A stretch of 10,898 bases of DNA from Hamiltosporidium magnivora. Its lineage: Eukaryota > Microsporidia > Dubosqiidae. Below are positions 7,866-10,898 of the stretch, piece by piece (position 1 is the first letter of the stretch; each line of letters begins with the position of its first letter). The stretch is taken from assembly GCA_004325065.1 (NCBI GenBank), contig PITI01000559.1, forward strand, positions 1 through 10,898. The letters are read 5' to 3'. The notes below the pieces were generated by a model. The model saw only the letters and a list, made by a program, of their open reading frames with translations, was not told where the DNA came from and made no database searches. The position numbers and the translations under genes were made by a program.

Positions 7866-8297
7866 TTAAAAAAAGAATTTAAAAATATAATAATTATATA
7901 ATTGATAAAACCAACTAAATTTATCATTTGGATTTCTATTTATGTATAAACTAAGAATATAGGTGTTTCTATCCCAAACTATTTTAAAAGCTTATCGGAA
8001 AAAAAAGTAGAATTTTTTATTTTATTACTATAGATAATTAGCAAAATGTGTAAATTTTAATTAAAAGTATTAGATTAAAAAATCAATATTTTAATTGAAA
8101 GATAAGATATTTTTAGACTTAGTTTATATTCCGAAATGCCAATAAGAACACACTGGATTGATTTTTTACAAATCAAATAATAAATTTATACAGAATCTTT
8201 AAAGGTGCTACGAAATGTATTTTTGGAATTTTTTCATTTATCCAAGATAAAAAGCATTTATTTAATCATTGGTTTTTTATAAGAAGAAATTAAAAAA
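7866..8297. other. 5' flank of the LRR gene, no gene seen
   Basis: This is A+T-rich DNA between repeat copy 2 and the LRR gene. No coding region or RNA gene was recognised. It presumably contains the gene's promoter, but apart from the CCC triplet at 8298 I can point to no specific element. Confidence 0.5.
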
Positions 8298-8300
8298 CCC
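8298..8300 (+). promoter_or_regulatory. CCC motif upstream of start codon
   Basis: CCC stands alone in A+T-rich sequence (AAAAAACCCTG), 16 bases before the ATG at 8317. Short CCC- or GGG-like motifs shortly upstream of start codons are a known feature of microsporidian genes. The spacing supports 8317 as the start and, weakly, the taxonomic guess. Confidence 0.45.
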
Positions 8301-8316
8301 TGTATTATATTTCGTA

Positions 8317-10677
8317 ATGAGTTTGCCTAGCACTTATAAAATGAAAAAATTTTGTAGACTGAAGCAAAAGTATGTTTGGCTTATTTTCTTTTATGTTTTA
8401 ATATCATTAAAAAACATTAGGTCCTATGAATATATTTATAGCTACATAAAAGATATGAATTCCGATATTTTATTCTTCCGAGAAAACCGAACAGAAGTGT
8501 CGTTTGATCAGGAAATACATAATGATTGCTGGCTTGAAATAATCCATGACTGTGATATAAAGCATGTAAACCAGGAAAATTATTTGTTCAGATATACAAA
8601 AGAGAACTTTCTTAGTTTTGAAGAGCTAAATAACATCTTATTTTCAAATTCGACAATCAAGAAAGGAATTATAGAATGCAGTTATGAATTATCACATATC
8701 TTAAAAATGACGAATGATATAACAGATATGCCTATAAATATGAGTAACTATCAGTTTAAATGCATTCTAACAACGTTGAAATATTTGAAGGCAGTAGAAA
8801 ACAAAAACATGGTAAAGCTTTTTCAGGCTTTAATTTTTTACGACTTCGTTTATCACTTAAATAATGGATCGAAAAGTAAACCTCTATTTTTATACGGTGC
8901 GTTTCAAGATGATTTTTTCCAGAATTTTGAATTCGTAATAATGAAAAACTTTCTATTTGCATTTTTAAATATATTTATGATGAATTACAGTTTTGAAAAT
9001 GGAAATTTAATTTTGTTAGATAAATGTAGAGTAAGTCAGGATATTTCACTACTGAATAAAAATATTCCTTATAAAAATATAGTGATAGCCAATTTCAAAG
9101 TAGTTTATATATTCGAAAATATTTTAAGAAATTGCTATATTTTATATAGCTTTCAAGCTTTATTGAATTTTCTTGATATAAAATCTTTGATAGTGGATAA
9201 TTATATAAATTTAGAAATTTATGAACAGAATTATAATTTCGCAATATTTTCGATCAAAACCTTCAAATCAATTTCGATCTCAAATTTTACAAACCAATCA
9301 TCATTAGGATTTTTAGACAAGCTGGGATCGGTCATTCGAAATGATCTTGAATTTCTATGCCTCATGAATCTTCAAATATCTAGAAACGCTATTAGTCTAT
9401 TCTTAAATCAGAAAAGGCTCAAAGGATTAGTATTGCGTAACCTTATACAAATAGAAGATATCGATTTTATTCAAGATTATACAGATTGCAGCAAAAAATT
9501 AGAATATATTGAATTTAAAAATGTTATACTCAAAGATACTTGGTGGAATTATTTTTTACAGGTAGCAAATGTTCGTAAAATTATACTTTATTTTTGTACG
9601 TTACTTCAACAAAAAAATTTTATGAAAGAATTTGTAAAGATCGTTTCAGACAAAGATGTCTTATATTTTGAAATTAATTTTTCTTTTTCTGGAATATCAG
9701 TTGATTTCTTTCCTTACCTATTATATTTCCGATCATTGCGAACACTTAAAATTTATACTTATAAAAATGACTCAAAAAACGATCCTTTTCTATTAGAAGC
9801 GATTAAAAATATGAAAATGCTGGACCATCTTGTTTTACAAAAAATATTTATTGGTAGAGTGTTTTATAATTATTTATTTCAAAAGTCTGAAATTAAGGTT
9901 CTACACCTAAAAAATATTTTCTTCAATCCAGAAACTCCGTTTTTATACTTTATAAATAATTATAAATCACTAAGGAAATTGGTTTTAACCTACATAGAAA
10001 TATCTTCTTTTGGTTTAATCGAAATATTTAAATTAGAAAATTTAATTGACTTAACTTTGGATTTTTGTGTCCTGCATAAAACACTTATGATACCTCTACA
10101 ACATCTTAATTTTATGTCGAAAAAAATCGTTACTTTGGATTTAAATAATACTAATCTAGAAATTTTTGATGAAATTGATATATTAGGAAACCTATGTTGC
10201 CTAGAAAGTTTAAATCTATCCGAATGTATGGCATCGCCAGGATATCTAGCAAGGTTAAGCTCAAAGTGCAACTTGCGATTAAAAATAATTTCTTATGAAT
10301 CCGGCATTTTGAATTCCTACGATTTAAACAGATTAAAAAATCTTGAGGTTTTAGAGGAGTTTAATCTTTCTAATTGTATATTTTATGACTGTAAATTTTC
10401 AGACTTAGGCAAAGACTGTAAATTTTTTAATACTTTAAAAAAATTAGATTTATGGCTCGTCGATATAGATATAGAAGATCTTAACTACTTTATAAATTTC
10501 AAAAACCTTGAGAAATTGTATTTAAAACTATCTGGACTGAATATTTATACAATAAAAAAACATCTAGTTACATTACCGGTTTATTTTCTTTCGATAATAA
10601 ATACTGATAATCAAACACCAACTAAATACTTATTTAATTACTTATATGAAGAATCGATCATGGCGCTTTCCATCTGA
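8317..10677 (+). CDS. Secreted or surface leucine-rich-repeat protein, 786 aa
   Basis: This is the only long intact reading frame. It is open upstream to a TTG at 8269, but the ATG at 8317 is preferred because of the CCC motif 16 bases before it; the ATG at 8341 is an alternative. Residues 1-36 look like a signal peptide or anchor: a Lys/Arg-rich stretch, then the hydrophobic YVWLIFFYVLISL at 19-31. Residues about 37-470 form a domain I do not recognise, with hydrophobic segments such as NFLFAFLNIFMMNY. From about 474 there are irregular LRR units spaced roughly 23-30 residues: LRTLKI (474), LDHLVL (502), IKVLHL (526), LRKLVL (552), LIDLTL (576), IVTLDL (604), LESLNL (629), LEEFNL (679), LKKLDL (707) and LEKLYL (731). 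LRRs bind protein partners. Large families of secreted LRR proteins are known from microsporidia, so a role at the host interface is plausible but inferred. There are no introns. It is flanked by repeat copies 2 and 3. Confidence 0.9.
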   Translation: MSLPSTYKMKKFCRLKQKYVWLIFFYVLISLKNIRSYEYIYSYIKDMNSDILFFRENRTEVSFDQEIHNDCWLEIIHDCDIKHVNQENYLFRYTKENFLSFEELNNILFSNSTIKKGIIECSYELSHILKMTNDITDMPINMSNYQFKCILTTLKYLKAVENKNMVKLFQALIFYDFVYHLNNGSKSKPLFLYGAFQDDFFQNFEFVIMKNFLFAFLNIFMMNYSFENGNLILLDKCRVSQDISLLNKNIPYKNIVIANFKVVYIFENILRNCYILYSFQALLNFLDIKSLIVDNYINLEIYEQNYNFAIFSIKTFKSISISNFTNQSSLGFLDKLGSVIRNDLEFLCLMNLQISRNAISLFLNQKRLKGLVLRNLIQIEDIDFIQDYTDCSKKLEYIEFKNVILKDTWWNYFLQVANVRKIILYFCTLLQQKNFMKEFVKIVSDKDVLYFEINFSFSGISVDFFPYLLYFRSLRTLKIYTYKNDSKNDPFLLEAIKNMKMLDHLVLQKIFIGRVFYNYLFQKSEIKVLHLKNIFFNPETPFLYFINNYKSLRKLVLTYIEISSFGLIEIFKLENLIDLTLDFCVLHKTLMIPLQHLNFMSKKIVTLDLNNTNLEIFDEIDILGNLCCLESLNLSECMASPGYLARLSSKCNLRLKIISYESGILNSYDLNRLKNLEVLEEFNLSNCIFYDCKFSDLGKDCKFFNTLKKLDLWLVDIDIEDLNYFINFKNLEKLYLKLSGLNIYTIKKHLVTLPVYFLSIINTDNQTPTKYLFNYLYEESIMALSI

Positions 10678-10685
10678 GTTATATC

Positions 10686-10691
10686 AATAAA
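10686..10691 (+). terminator. Polyadenylation signal AATAAA
   Basis: AATAAA occurs eight bases after the stop codon of the LRR gene. A very short 3' untranslated region is common in compact microsporidian genes. In A+T-rich DNA the hexamer is frequent by chance, so only its position supports it. Confidence 0.4.
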
Positions 10692-10758
10692 AATATTACT
10701 GTTTTTACATGTATCAATTTTTTTAAACAAAATTTTATAAAATAGTAGTTTTTTGTTG

Positions 10759-10898
10759 CAACTGGTGGAGGGAGGATAACCACATAAAAAACTTTCTGCT
10801 TGGCAATGAGTATGTGAAACTGGTGCGAGATCATTGTTTGGATTTTTGGTGGGAATAAAACCACACTACATCTTCGGTTGTTCCATGGGAGTTGTTAT
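10759..10898 (-). repeat. Dispersed non-coding repeat, copy 3 (inverted, cut by window)
   Basis: The reverse complement matches positions about 103-242 of copy 1 with only about half a dozen differences over about 140 bases. That includes the CCTCCCTCCACCA end and the CATGGAACAACCGAAGATG block. It starts about 80 bases after the LRR stop codon and runs off the right edge of the window. A 61-codon minus-strand frame here (10679-10864) is only a shadow of the repeat. Being closer to copy 1 than copy 2 is, it probably comes from the same, younger wave of amplification. Confidence 0.92.

Noticed and set aside
8269..8316. Upstream extension of the LRR gene from a TTG
   Set aside because: TTG is not a usual eukaryotic start. 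The CCC motif and ATG at 8317 fit better.
9990..10271. 93-codon minus-strand ORF within the LRR gene
   Set aside because: It is antisense to a region with clear LRR units on the plus strand.
10679..10864. 61-codon minus-strand ORF
   Set aside because: Most of it lies in repeat copy 3, and the equivalent frames in copies 1 and 2 are not kept open, so it is not coding.
1..10898. CRISPR array, prophage or bacterial defence system
   Set aside because: There are no regularly spaced repeats, no bacterial operon structure and no ribosome-binding sites. All recognised genes are eukaryotic transposases or an LRR protein.

Overview
The window looks like a stretch of a transposon-rich, strongly A+T-rich genome of a microsporidian or a similarly reduced intracellular eukaryote. 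This is inferred from four things: the base composition, one long intronless gene for a secreted leucine-rich-repeat (LRR) protein with a CCC triplet just upstream of its start, no bacterial gene organisation or ribosome-binding sites, and decayed eukaryotic DNA transposons of the Tc1/mariner, hAT and ISXO2/Merlin types. The species cannot be fixed from the sequence alone. A large-genome microsporidian such as a Hamiltosporidium-like or Nosema-like species is my best guess.

Layout. 1-242: first copy of a dispersed non-coding repeat. 335-1132: coding-poor segment bounded by a good inverted repeat, possibly a non-autonomous transposon. 1516-1578 (minus): tRNA-like A and B boxes, perhaps a SINE remnant. 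1615-3026: a complete but dead Tc1/mariner (IS630 superfamily) element with long terminal inverted repeats, a TA target duplication and a transposase broken by stops and frameshifts. About 3175-5332: a dead hAT element whose transposase is of the ZBED/GTF2IRD2-like type; its right end carries a hAT Charlie-like terminal sequence. 5333-5776 (minus): remnant of an ISXO2-like (IS1595/Merlin) transposase that butts directly against the hAT end. 5822-7136: A+T-rich DNA with two weak coding relics I cannot name. 7180-7621: a slightly less A+T-rich non-coding block leading into the second repeat copy (7622-7865). 8317-10677: the only intact gene, an LRR protein of 786 residues with a signal peptide. 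10759-10898: third repeat copy, in inverted orientation, running off the window.

The genes do not form a pathway. The picture is a transposon graveyard (three transposase superfamilies, all inactivated) next to one living gene that probably encodes a secreted or surface protein, with copies of one repeat in opposite orientations on either side. I found no evidence of a new multi-gene system. The points most worth checking are the possible animal origin of the hAT element, the nested transposon junction at 5332/5333, the tRNA-like unit and the repeat pair around the LRR gene.
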